Positions 16,436 to 23,898 of a stretch of 64,000 nt of DNA are shown piece after piece. Positions within the stretch are counted from its first letter, which is position 1, and every line of letters starts with the position of its first letter. A program made the position numbers and the translations under genes. The notes under the pieces were generated by a model that was not told the DNA's origin, searched no databases, and worked only from the letters and a program-made list of their open reading frames with translations. The DNA comes from Hymenobacter rubidus. Its GTDB lineage: Bacteria > Bacteroidota > Bacteroidia > Cytophagales > Hymenobacteraceae. The stretch is from assembly GCF_016734815.1 (NCBI RefSeq), contig NZ_JAERQF010000003.1, positions 186,001 through 250,000 on the forward strand, read 5' to 3'.

Positions 16436-16903
16436 ATGCGCATCGAAGACGAAATCAAGCAGCCCATTTTCCGCGACGAATTCCAGAAGGCCCATATCAA
16501 CCTGATATATACGGCCGGCTGGATGCAGCTACGCCAAGCAGCGGCGTTTAAGCCTTTTGGGCTCACGCTGCCGCAGTTCAACATCTTGCGCATCCTGCGC
16601 GGGCAGCACCCGCTGCCGGCCACGGTGGCGCTGCTCATCGACCGGATGCTGGACAAAACCAGCAACGCTTCCCGCATTGTGGACCGCCTGGAGGAGAAGA
16701 AGTTGGTGACGCGCACCGTGTGCCCCGCCAACCGCCGTGCCGTGGACATTCGCATCACCCCCGCCGGCCTCGACTTGCTCAGCCGGATTGAGGAGTCCGG
16801 TGCGTTGCGCGATACGGGCGTCGAGCAGCTCACCGAAACAGAGTTGCAGCAGCTGAATTTCCTGCTCGATAAAATGCGCAGTTCAGCGCAAGACCCCACC
16901 TAA
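16436..16903 (+). CDS. MarR family transcriptional regulator
   Basis: 155 aa from ATG 16436; a start at 16400 would lie inside the promoter. The winged-helix core is visible: LTLPQFNILRILRGQ, recognition-helix region MLDKTSNASRIVDRLEEKKLV and wing CPANRRAVDIRITPAG. MarR proteins act as dimers, usually repress their own gene and a neighbour, and let go when bound by a small ligand. Here the neighbour is the yceI gene 98 bp downstream, a pairing common in Bacteroidota. No Cys-based sensor is obvious. Confidence 0.92.
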   Translation: MRIEDEIKQPIFRDEFQKAHINLIYTAGWMQLRQAAAFKPFGLTLPQFNILRILRGQHPLPATVALLIDRMLDKTSNASRIVDRLEEKKLVTRTVCPANRRAVDIRITPAGLDLLSRIEESGALRDTGVEQLTETELQQLNFLLDKMRSSAQDPT

Positions 16904-17001
16904 ATCAATTCATCAGCGCTTTCTGGCATCGTTTTTCGTTACGGCCCGGCCGAAGTTTACACCCATTCAATTACCGCTTACCTTTTTAATTTCTTTTTCC
17001 C

Positions 17002-17643
17002 ATGAAAAAATTTCTCTTGCCCGCCCTGCTTGCTGTTGCTGTAATCGGTGTAGCTCCCGCGGCCTCGGCTCCCAAAGCCGCTAAAACCGCCACCGCCGCC
17101 GACCCGGTTTACAAATTGCAGCCGCAGCTCAGCACCTTGGGCTGGGAAGGCAAAGCCGTGACCCACGGCCACAATGGTACCATGCAGTTCAGCAGCGGCG
17201 AATTGCTGGTGAAGGGCAACTCCATCGTGGGCGGTACGGTAACTGTTGACATGAAGACGCTGAAAGCCACCGACATCAAGGATGCCGACAGCCAGGGCAA
17301 ATTTGTGGGCCACATGAGCAGCGACGACTTCTTCGGCGTGGCTACGTACCCCACCTCGACGTTCAAAATCGTGAGCGTAGCGCCCATCAAAGGGGCCGCT
17401 AAGGAGGCCGACAACGCCACCATCACCGGCGACATGACCATCAAAGGCGTGACGCAGCGCATCAGCTTCCCCGCCAAAGTGGGCGTGAAAGGCGGCGTAG
17501 CCGCTGCCTCGGGCAAAGTGACCATCGACCGCACCAAATTCGGCCTGAAATATGGCTCGAAGTCGTTCTTCGAAAGCATCGGCGACAAAGCCATCTACGA
17601 CACGTTCGACCTAACCTTCAACGTTATCGCTAAGAAAGCCTAA
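17002..17643 (+). CDS. YceI family exported lipid-binding protein
   Basis: 213 aa with a signal peptide (cut near residue 23). The YceI lipocalin-like barrel is seen in STLGWEGKAVTHGHNGTMQF, VDMKTLKATDIKD, GHMSSDDFFGVATYPTSTF and the GDMTIKGVTQRISFPAKV strand pair. Family members bind isoprenoids or amphiphiles in the periplasm. It follows marR and is probably under its control. It ends at an unusually long terminator hairpin. Confidence 0.94.
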   Translation: MKKFLLPALLAVAVIGVAPAASAPKAAKTATAADPVYKLQPQLSTLGWEGKAVTHGHNGTMQFSSGELLVKGNSIVGGTVTVDMKTLKATDIKDADSQGKFVGHMSSDDFFGVATYPTSTFKIVSVAPIKGAAKEADNATITGDMTIKGVTQRISFPAKVGVKGGVAAASGKVTIDRTKFGLKYGSKSFFESIGDKAIYDTFDLTFNVIAKKA

Positions 17644-17646
17644 TTG

Positions 17647-17719
17647 GCTTGCCCGCAACACACAAAAAAGCCCTGTCGGTACTGCACCGACAGGGCTTTT
17701 TTGTGTGTTGCGGGCAAGC
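17647..17719. terminator. Bidirectional terminator with a 34-bp perfect stem
   Basis: Positions 17647-17680 and 17686-17719 are perfect inverted copies with a 5-base loop (ACTGC). The stem has an A6/T6 block on its outer side of a G/C core, so it ends transcripts from both yceI and the convergent lipoprotein gene. The stop codon of the latter begins at the stem edge. Confidence 0.93.
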
Positions 17720-18465
17720 TAGCGCGGTGCCGTGGCGGGCGCCGGACTGGCGGCCGGTGCCGGGGACGGCGTGCTGGGCGTCGGCTCCGCGGCCGGTGCG
17801 GCTACCGGCGGCGTGGTGACCGGAGCCGCCACGGTGGGCGGAATGCCGCGCATTTCCAGGCGAATGGGCGCCATGGACGACTCGTGGAAACTCATGATGC
17901 CGTACACCGTTTCGCCGGGGTGCAGCGTGCGGTTGGTCAGGTCGTAGCGCTCAAACTCTTTGCGCAAGTTGCCGTTGGCCAGGCCGGCGCCCAGCATGTT
18001 GCCGCCGGTGAGAAAAAAGCCGAGGGGCAGGTAAGTGCCGCCGGTGGTCTGGCCTGTGCTGGAGTTGTAGGTGCCGCCATAGTTGCCGTTGAGCAGCAGG
18101 TAGAGCAGGTAGATGGCGATGCCCTGCCGCAATGATTTTGCGGCTACGTCGGGGGCCATGGGGATGATGGAACGGTCGCCGTAGAGCAGCGTCAGGTCGC
18201 GCGAAAAATTCACGTCCCGGTCCCAGTTGTTGGTCACCTTCACGGCGGCTACGTGGTAGCCGCGCTTGTTTTCCTTTTTGACGTATTTCTTGTTGCCGCG
18301 CAGGCGGAGCACGTCAAACTGGTAGCCCAACTCGACGGGCCCCGACGAATGCGAGGGAATGTAGGTGTTGATGCGGTCGGGGCGAATGGCGTTGTAGCTG
18401 CCGGCGCAGCCAGTGGAAAGGGCCAGCAGGGCGCTGGCCACGAGGGAAGTAAACCGTGGGGTCAT
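17719..18465 (-). CDS. Lipoprotein of unknown function
   Basis: 248 aa with a type II signal peptide and lipobox STGC (Cys near residue 20). A beta-rich domain (about 25-110) is followed by a hydrophobic segment (GIAIYLLYLLLNGNYGG), a Gly/Thr-rich part and another beta stretch. The tail (about 210-248) is low-complexity Pro/Ala/Thr. Family not recognised. Convergent with yceI; the stop codon shares one base with the terminator. Confidence 0.78.
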   Translation of the reverse strand: MTPRFTSLVASALLALSTGCAGSYNAIRPDRINTYIPSHSSGPVELGYQFDVLRLRGNKKYVKKENKRGYHVAAVKVTNNWDRDVNFSRDLTLLYGDRSIIPMAPDVAAKSLRQGIAIYLLYLLLNGNYGGTYNSSTGQTTGGTYLPLGFFLTGGNMLGAGLANGNLRKEFERYDLTNRTLHPGETVYGIMSFHESSMAPIRLEMRGIPPTVAAPVTTPPVAAPAAEPTPSTPSPAPAASPAPATAPR

Positions 18466-18499
18466 GTATTGATTTTAGGGTAGACAATTCAGCACAAAG

Positions 18500-19057
18500 C
18501 TACTCGGGAATCTGAAACTGCCAAGGCAGCTCAAACTTCAGGTGGTGGCTTTTGCTGCGGCCGTGGAGCTGGCGCAATACCTCGTCCAGCTCGGGCTTGT
18601 ATTCCACCCACAAATCTTCGTGCAGGCTCTTGAGAATGAGGGCCGGAAGTCGCGCCGCCAGCCGCGCCGTGGCATTAAAGAAGCCGTCATACACGCTGTC
18701 GAACTGGCCCGAATAATTGTCGATGGCCTGGCGTAAAATGTACACCAGCAAGTCAATTTCAAGCTGTTTGTTTTTGGTGATGCGGCGGGCGCGGGCCGCT
18801 TCCTGCACGCTGGCGCGCAAGGCTTTCACGAGGCTGCGGTTGAGCAGGCGGCCCGACACCGCCACGGTAAACAGCTCGTGGATGCGGTCGGCGGTTTCTT
18901 CCTGCACCTGGCCCAGGGTCACGTCGGCCAGCAGTTCGAAGCGGAAGGTTTCGTAGAGCTCGGCGTCGCGGCGCACGGCGCGCAGGAGCAGGGCTTCCTT
19001 ATCGGACTCGGGGAGGCGCTTGAGGGCTTTTTTAAAATCGGAGGAGGGAACGGGCAT
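18500..19057 (-). CDS. Conserved helical cytoplasmic protein, unknown function
   Basis: 185 aa, no signal peptide or membrane helix, almost all alpha-helical by eye, rich in Leu/Arg/Glu. The C-terminus HHLKFELPWQFQIPE is unusual and may be a conserved tail. No enzyme motif seen. It precedes the lipoprotein gene at 17719 on the same strand by 34 bp and may be co-transcribed with it. Confidence 0.72.
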   Translation of the reverse strand: MPVPSSDFKKALKRLPESDKEALLLRAVRRDAELYETFRFELLADVTLGQVQEETADRIHELFTVAVSGRLLNRSLVKALRASVQEAARARRITKNKQLEIDLLVYILRQAIDNYSGQFDSVYDGFFNATARLAARLPALILKSLHEDLWVEYKPELDEVLRQLHGRSKSHHLKFELPWQFQIPE

Positions 19058-19082
19058 GGGGAGCGGGAGTAATGGATGGGCC

Positions 19083-19165
19083 GTAGCGCGAACTTCATAG
19101 TTCGCGTACCTGCGCCGTTTGGTCGTCGTATCGTTCTGGCACGCGAACTACAAAGTTCGCGCTAC
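19083..19165. repeat. Palindromic repeat, family A (GTAGCGCGAACT type), copy 1
   Basis: Two arms, each a small hairpin of the form GCGAACT-nnnn-AGTTCGC, face each other across a 30-35 base middle. The left arm starts at 19083 and the right arm ends GCGCTAC at 19165. It lies between divergent genes (18500-19057 minus, clpS plus). Confidence 0.85.
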
Positions 19166-19262
19166 TAAGCGCGGCAGCGCTGCTATAAATCGTCCCAGTC
19201 TGGCGAAACGAATTTGCCGGAATCAGGGTTATCAAGAGCTACTCAACGCCGGTTTTCCTGCG

Positions 19263-19270
19263 TAAATTTG
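19263..19270 (+). promoter_or_regulatory. -7 promoter box of clpS
   Basis: TAAATTTG is followed after four bases by the clpS ATG (19275), so the transcript would begin at or next to the start codon (leaderless). No good -33 TTG seen. Confidence 0.5.
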
Positions 19271-19274
19271 CCCT

Positions 19275-19556
19275 ATGAACACCCGACCGCAAATTGACTA
19301 TGATGAAGAGGTACTGCTGCTTGAGGAAGAAGTAGAGCTGCGCAACCTCGTCGTCTACAACGACGACATCAACACCTTCGAGCACGTCATCAAAACCCTG
19401 ATGGACGTGTGCGGCCACCAGCCCGAACAGGCTGAGCAATGCACCTTGCTCATTCATTACAAGGGCAAATGCGCCGTCAAGATGGGCACCTACGAAGAGT
19501 TGGAGCCGCTGTGCTCCGCCATTCATGACCGTGGCATTTCGGCCGACGTCGTGTAG
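19275..19556 (+). CDS. clpS: ATP-dependent Clp protease adaptor ClpS
   Basis: 93 aa, normal length for ClpS. The core is LRNLVVYNDDINTFEHVIKT (the NDD/NTFEHV patch that touches ClpA/ClpC and the N-degron) and later LLIHYKGKCAVKMGTYEEL. ClpS hands proteins with destabilising N-terminal residues to the Clp protease. The acidic N-terminal tail (EEVLLLEEEVELR) is typical. It stands alone, with a repeat on either side. Confidence 0.95.
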   Translation: MNTRPQIDYDEEVLLLEEEVELRNLVVYNDDINTFEHVIKTLMDVCGHQPEQAEQCTLLIHYKGKCAVKMGTYEELEPLCSAIHDRGISADVV

Positions 19557-19561
19557 TTGCC

Positions 19562-19635
19562 CGTTGTTAGTTGTCGGTTGTCAGGTTGTGCTGATGGCAG
19601 AGGCTAACAACCGACAACGACTAACTGACAACTAG
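19562..19635. repeat. Imperfect palindrome, family C (GTTGTTAGTTGTC type), copy 1
   Basis: Left arm GTTGTTAGTTGTCGGTTGTC and right arm ACAACCGACAACGACTAACT are imperfect inverted copies (11 bases TTGTCGGTTGT exact) around a 25-base middle. A second copy lies at 56556-56635. Confidence 0.75.
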
Positions 19636-19640
19636 ACTAC

Positions 19641-20255
19641 ATGGAATTCCCGTCAAAACTGATTGAAAACGCCGTTGGGGAGCTGGCGCGCCTGCCCGGC
19701 ATTGGCCGCAAAACGGCCCTGCGGCTGGCCCTGCACCTGCTGAAGGCCGAGATGGACACGACGGCCACGCTGGCCGAGGCGCTGGCCAAAATGCGGTTCG
19801 AAATCACGTATTGCAAAACCTGCCACAGCATTTCCGACGCCGAGGAGTGCGGAATTTGTGCCAATAAGCTGCGCGACCACAGCCTGGTGTGCGTGGTGTC
19901 GGACGTGCGCGACGTGATTGCCATTGAGAACACGGGGCAGTACAAGGGCGTGTACCACGTGCTGGGAGGCGTCATTTCGCCCATTGAGGGCATCGGGCCT
20001 TCCGATTTGCACATTGATTCGCTGGTGGAGCGGGCTTCGGCCGAAGACTCGGAAGTGCGCGAAATCATTCTGGCCATTTCGCCCACCATGGAGGGCGACA
20101 CCACGGCTTTCTACCTCTCGCGCCGCCTGCGCGACCTGCCCAACGTGCACATCAGCACCATTGCCCGCGGCATTCCGATGGGCGGCGAGCTGGAATACGC
20201 CGACGAAATCACCCTCGGCCGCAGCATTGTCGACCGCCTGCGCCAGGCCCGCTGA
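19641..20255 (+). CDS. recR: Recombination protein RecR
   Basis: 204 aa, standard length. The N-terminal helix-hairpin-helix is LARLPGIGRKTALRLALHLL, followed by a four-Cys zinc finger (CKTCHSISDAEECGIC, residues about 57-72), then the Toprim domain (VCVVSDVRDVIAIE; GVYHVLGGVISPIEGIGP) and the C-terminal ARGIPMGGELEYADEITL. RecR works with RecO/RecF to load RecA on gapped DNA. Confidence 0.97.
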   Translation: MEFPSKLIENAVGELARLPGIGRKTALRLALHLLKAEMDTTATLAEALAKMRFEITYCKTCHSISDAEECGICANKLRDHSLVCVVSDVRDVIAIENTGQYKGVYHVLGGVISPIEGIGPSDLHIDSLVERASAEDSEVREIILAISPTMEGDTTAFYLSRRLRDLPNVHISTIARGIPMGGELEYADEITLGRSIVDRLRQAR

Positions 20256-20265
20256 TGCCTTATTT

Positions 20266-20368
20266 CCCCGAAATCTATTTCGGCCATTCATACGAGTACC
20301 CCACAATCTCCTTTCGCGTCCGCGGCGTAGTTATGCGGCCGGCCGAAATGAAATTTCGGGGTACTCGT
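20266..20368. repeat. Compound inverted repeat in the recR-glycosyltransferase gap
   Basis: CCCCGAAAT (20266-20274) pairs with ATTTCGGGG (20352-20360 region), ATTTCGGCC (20277-20285) with GGCCGAAAT (20341-20349) and ACGAGTACCCC (20292-20302) with GGGGTACTCGT (20358-20368). The pairings compete with each other, so alternative folds are possible. It ends 20 bases before the next start codon. Confidence 0.65.
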
Positions 20369-20388
20369 TCTAATTTCGCCTTGTCGTG

Positions 20389-22398
20389 GTGAAGCTCTCC
20401 GTCATAATCGTCAACTACAACGTCTGCTACTTTCTGGAGCAGGCGCTGCTTTCGGTGCGGCGTGCGGTGGAGAAGCTAGGGGAGCCCGTGGAGGTGTTTG
20501 TAGTCGATAACAATTCGGCTGACGGCTCGGTTGCCATGGTGCGGACGCGGTTTCCCGAAGTTATTCTGATAGCCAACCGCGACAATCCCGGCTTTTCGAA
20601 GGCCAACAACCAGGCCCTGCGCCGCGCCACCGGCCAGTACCAGCTGCTGCTCAACCCCGACACGGTGGTGGAGGAAGATACCTTCCGGGCCTGCTGCGAT
20701 TTCATGGACGCGCACCCCGACTGCGGCGGGCTGGGCGTAAAAATGCTCGACGGCCAGGGGCGTTTCCTGCCCGAAAGCAAGCGGGCCCTGCCCACGCCGG
20801 CCGTGGCCTTCTACAAGATGTTTGGGCTGGCGCGGGTGTTTCCGAAGTCGCGCACTTTTGGGCGCTACCACTTGGGCTTTCTCGACAAAGACCAGACCCA
20901 CGAAATAGAGGTGCTGAGTGGCGCTTTCATGCTGCTGCGCAAAGCGGCGCTGGACGAGGTGGGTCTGCTCGACGAAGACTATTTTATGTACGGCGAGGAC
21001 ATCGACCTCTCGTACCGCCTCACGCGGGGCGGCTGGAAAAACCATTATTTCCCCGGCACGCGCATCATTCATTACAAGGGCGAAAGCACAAAGCGCACCA
21101 GCGTCAACTACGTGTTTGTGTTCTACCGGGCCATGGTCATTTTCGCCCGGAAGCATTTTGCGCCGGGCCGGGCGGGCTTGTTTTCACTGCTGATTAACGC
21201 TGCCATCTGGCTGCGGGCGGGCGCGGCCGTGGCCGAGCGGCTGGCCGTGCGCATTGCCCCGCTGTTGCTCGACGCCGGCCTGATTTGGGCCGGCATGTTC
21301 TTCCTGAAAACGTACTGGGAACACAACCACAAGTTTGTGCCGGGGGCCTACCCGCCGCAGTACATGGCGGTGGCCGTGCCGGCCTACATCCTGATTTGGA
21401 TGACCTCGGCCTACCTCAGCGGGGCCTACGACCCGCCGGTGCACACCTCGCGGGTGGTGCGGGGCGTGTTTGTGGGCACGCTGCTGATTTCGGCGGCGTC
21501 AAATTTTCTCGATGCCTGGCGCTTTTCCAAGGCCCTGATTATTCTGGGCGGGGCTTGGGCCGTGGCGGCGCTGGTGGGCCGGCAGTTGCTGGCCCACTTC
21601 CTGCTCTACAAAAACCTGCGCCTGAGCGAGCGGCGGCAGAAAAACATTGCCATTGTGGGCTCGGGGCTCGAAAGCCACCGCGTACGCCAGCTGCTGGAGG
21701 CTGCTCATGTGTCGGCCCGCGTAATTGGCTACGTCGAAACGGCTCCGGTGGCGGCGGCCCTGGTCCCAGTCTTTGCCGACGATTCGGCACACTACCTGGC
21801 CGAAGCACCGCCCGACGAGCCCTTGGGTGAGCTGCGCCAGCTGGCTGATATTATCCGCATCTACGCGCTGAATGAGCTGATATTCTGCGGCAAAGATTTG
21901 CCCGCCAGCCAAATCATCACTCTGATGCTAAGCCTACCGGCCGACCCGCCGGTGGCCTACAAAATTCTGCCCGAAGACAGCCAGTACATCATCGGCAGCA
22001 GCAGCAAGGACGCGCCCGGCGACTATTACACCCTCGATATTGCCCTGAACCTCTACCAGCCCCAGCAGGCCCGCGCCAAGCGCCTGCTCGACGTGATGAG
22101 CAGCACTGCGCTGCTGGTAGCGGCGCCGCTGCTCGTGTGGTTTCAGCCGGAAAAAGCGGGTTTCCTGCGCAACTGCGTGGCCGTGCTTTTTGGCAGCCGC
22201 ACCTGGGTGGGCCTGCGCTACATGAGCGGCCCGGCCCGCACGGTACCCGCCGTGCTTTCGCCCGCCGATGCCGCCGCCTCGGCCGCGCCCCTGAATGCGG
22301 TGACGCGCCGGCGTCTGGAGTTGCTGTATGCCAAGGACTACGAGCCCAGCACCGACGTGAGCGTGCTCTGGCACTGCTGGCGCCGCCTGGGGCAGTAG
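20389..22398 (+). CDS. Chimeric membrane glycosyltransferase: GT2 plus shortened sugar-phosphate transferase
   Basis: 669 aa from GTG 20389 (the GTG at 20386 is equally possible). Residues 1-260 are a rhamnosyl-type GT2 domain (LSVIIVNYNV, VDNNSADGS, LLLNPDTVV, FMYGEDIDLSYR). About four membrane helices follow (about 265-415). Then comes a Rossmann-like nucleotide/CoA-binding-3 domain (NIAIVGSG, near 420-560). It ends with the beginning (AKRLLDVMSSTALLVAAPLL) and end (VLFGSRTWVGLRY) of a bacterial sugar transferase with the catalytic middle missing. So only the GT2 part is likely catalytic; a role in surface polysaccharide or lipid-linked glycan is inferred. Confidence 0.88.
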   Translation: MKLSVIIVNYNVCYFLEQALLSVRRAVEKLGEPVEVFVVDNNSADGSVAMVRTRFPEVILIANRDNPGFSKANNQALRRATGQYQLLLNPDTVVEEDTFRACCDFMDAHPDCGGLGVKMLDGQGRFLPESKRALPTPAVAFYKMFGLARVFPKSRTFGRYHLGFLDKDQTHEIEVLSGAFMLLRKAALDEVGLLDEDYFMYGEDIDLSYRLTRGGWKNHYFPGTRIIHYKGESTKRTSVNYVFVFYRAMVIFARKHFAPGRAGLFSLLINAAIWLRAGAAVAERLAVRIAPLLLDAGLIWAGMFFLKTYWEHNHKFVPGAYPPQYMAVAVPAYILIWMTSAYLSGAYDPPVHTSRVVRGVFVGTLLISAASNFLDAWRFSKALIILGGAWAVAALVGRQLLAHFLLYKNLRLSERRQKNIAIVGSGLESHRVRQLLEAAHVSARVIGYVETAPVAAALVPVFADDSAHYLAEAPPDEPLGELRQLADIIRIYALNELIFCGKDLPASQIITLMLSLPADPPVAYKILPEDSQYIIGSSSKDAPGDYYTLDIALNLYQPQQARAKRLLDVMSSTALLVAAPLLVWFQPEKAGFLRNCVAVLFGSRTWVGLRYMSGPARTVPAVLSPADAAASAAPLNAVTRRRLELLYAKDYEPSTDVSVLWHCWRRLGQ

Positions 22399-22405
22399 CT
22401 ACCCT

Positions 22406-22513
22406 ACTGTCATCCTGAGCGCAGCGAAGGACCTTCTCACGTCCTGGCTAATGGGGAGCCACTGTTAGTTGTTCTTGCGTGAGAAGGTCCTTCGCTGCGC
22501 TCAGGATGACAGT
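22406..22513. repeat. Palindromic repeat, family B (GTCATCCTGAGC type), copy 1
   Basis: Perfect 36-bp inverted arms (22406-22441 and 22478-22513) around a 36-base middle. It starts 8 bases after the glycosyltransferase stop. On the plus strand it reads open into the aminotransferase frame, giving a false N-terminal extension. Confidence 0.93.
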
Positions 22514-22549
22514 TGGAATTACCTTTACCGCACCAATTACCGCCGTACT

Positions 22550-23770
22550 ATGCCCGATACCGCCGCGCCCGTCACTACTTCGCCACTATCTGACCGCCTG
22601 CTGGCGATGAACGAGCCCGCCACCATTGCCATGGTCAAGAAGGCCCGCGAACTGATGGCCACGGGTGTCGACGTCATCAACCTTAGCTTCGGCGAACCCG
22701 ATTTCCAGACGCCGCAGTACATCAAGGACGCCGCCAAACAGGCCCTGGACGACGGCTATACCTTCTACACGCCCGTACCCGGCATCCCGGAGTTGCGGCA
22801 GGCCATCTGCGACAAATTCAAGCGCGATAACCAGCTCGATTTCCTGCCCAACCAGATTGTGGTGAGCACCGGCGCCAAGCAGGCCCTGGCCAACGCTGTG
22901 CTCAGCCTGGTAAACCCCGGCGATGAAGTCATCGTGTTTTCGCCCTACTGGGTGAGCTACGAGGAAATGGTGAAGCTGGCCGACGGCGTGACCGTAGAGC
23001 TGCGCGGCACCCTGGCCAACGAGTACAAGGTGACGGCCGCGCAGCTCGAAGCCGCCATCACGCCCCGTACCAAGCTGGTGATGTATTCGTCGCCCTGCAA
23101 CCCCACCGGGGCCGTTTTCAGCCGCGAAGAGCTGGGCGCTATTGCGGAAGTGCTGACCCGCCACCCGCAGGTGTATGCGCTGGCCGATGAGATTTACGAG
23201 TACATCAACTTCGTGGGCGAGCACGCCAGCCTGGCCCATTTCCCTGAAGTGAAGGACCGGGTTATCACCGTGAATGGCTTCTCGAAAGGCTACGCTATGA
23301 CGGGCTGGCGCCTGGGCTACCTCGCTGCCCGGCCGGATATTGCGGCCGCCTGCGAGAAGATGCAGAGTCAGATTACCTCCGGCACGTGCTCCATCAGTCA
23401 GCGGGCGGGGCTGGCGGCCCTGCGCGGTGGCCGTGCCTCGGCCGATGAGATGGTGGCAGCCTACCGCCGCCGCCGCGACTTGGTACTCGACATCGTGAAG
23501 GACATTCCCGGTTTCAATACACCCACGCCCAGCGGCGCGTTCTACATTTTCCCAGAAGTCTCGGCCTACTTTGGCCGTACCACGCCCGATGGCAGCGTCA
23601 TCAACAATGCGTTGGATTTGGCGCTGTTCATGCTGAACGACGCCCACGTTTCGGCCGTGTCGGGCGATGCCTTTGGGGCGCCGGAGTGCATCCGCTTCAG
23701 CACTGCCGCCGCCGATGACAAGCTGGTAGAGGCATTTAGGCGCATCAGGGCTAGTTTGGCAAAGTTGTAA
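22550..23770 (+). CDS. Pyridoxal-phosphate aminotransferase, aspartate type (class I)
   Basis: 406 aa from ATG 22550 (MPDTAAPVTTS); the longer open frame to 22469 translates repeat DNA and is rejected. Fold-type I motifs are clear: LSFGEPDFQTP, YSSPCNPTGAVFS (Asn for PLP/substrate), ALADEIYEYI (Asp to PLP N1, Tyr) and VNGFSKGYAMTGWRLGY with the PLP lysine. This is the subgroup Ib aspartate/prephenate aminotransferase; amino donor inferred. It moves amino groups between aspartate or glutamate and 2-oxo acids in the cytoplasm. Confidence 0.93.
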   Translation: MPDTAAPVTTSPLSDRLLAMNEPATIAMVKKARELMATGVDVINLSFGEPDFQTPQYIKDAAKQALDDGYTFYTPVPGIPELRQAICDKFKRDNQLDFLPNQIVVSTGAKQALANAVLSLVNPGDEVIVFSPYWVSYEEMVKLADGVTVELRGTLANEYKVTAAQLEAAITPRTKLVMYSSPCNPTGAVFSREELGAIAEVLTRHPQVYALADEIYEYINFVGEHASLAHFPEVKDRVITVNGFSKGYAMTGWRLGYLAARPDIAAACEKMQSQITSGTCSISQRAGLAALRGGRASADEMVAAYRRRRDLVLDIVKDIPGFNTPTPSGAFYIFPEVSAYFGRTTPDGSVINNALDLALFMLNDAHVSAVSGDAFGAPECIRFSTAAADDKLVEAFRRIRASLAKL

Positions 23771-23779
23771 ACTTTACGT

Positions 23780-23883
23780 CTGTCATCCTGAGCGTAGCGA
23801 AGGACCTTATCACGGTTGAACAGCTTGCAGTAACTCAATCGACGCAACCGTGATAAGGTCCTTCGCTACGCTCAGGATGACAG
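23780..23883. repeat. Palindromic repeat, family B, copy 2
   Basis: Perfect 39-bp inverted arms at 23780-23818 and 23845-23883, starting CTGTCATCCTGAGCGTAGCG. It sits 9 bases after the aminotransferase stop and 15 bases before the next gene, so it may also end transcription. Confidence 0.93.
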
Positions 23884-23898
23884 CTTATTTCTGTTGAT

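Noticed and set aside
19083..19165. CRISPR-like repeat
   Set aside because: Only one unit at each site, no regular spacers, no cas genes; it is a dispersed palindrome.
22469..22549. Longer N-terminus for the aminotransferase
   Set aside because: These codons translate the family B palindrome; homologous enzymes start at about MPDTAAP.
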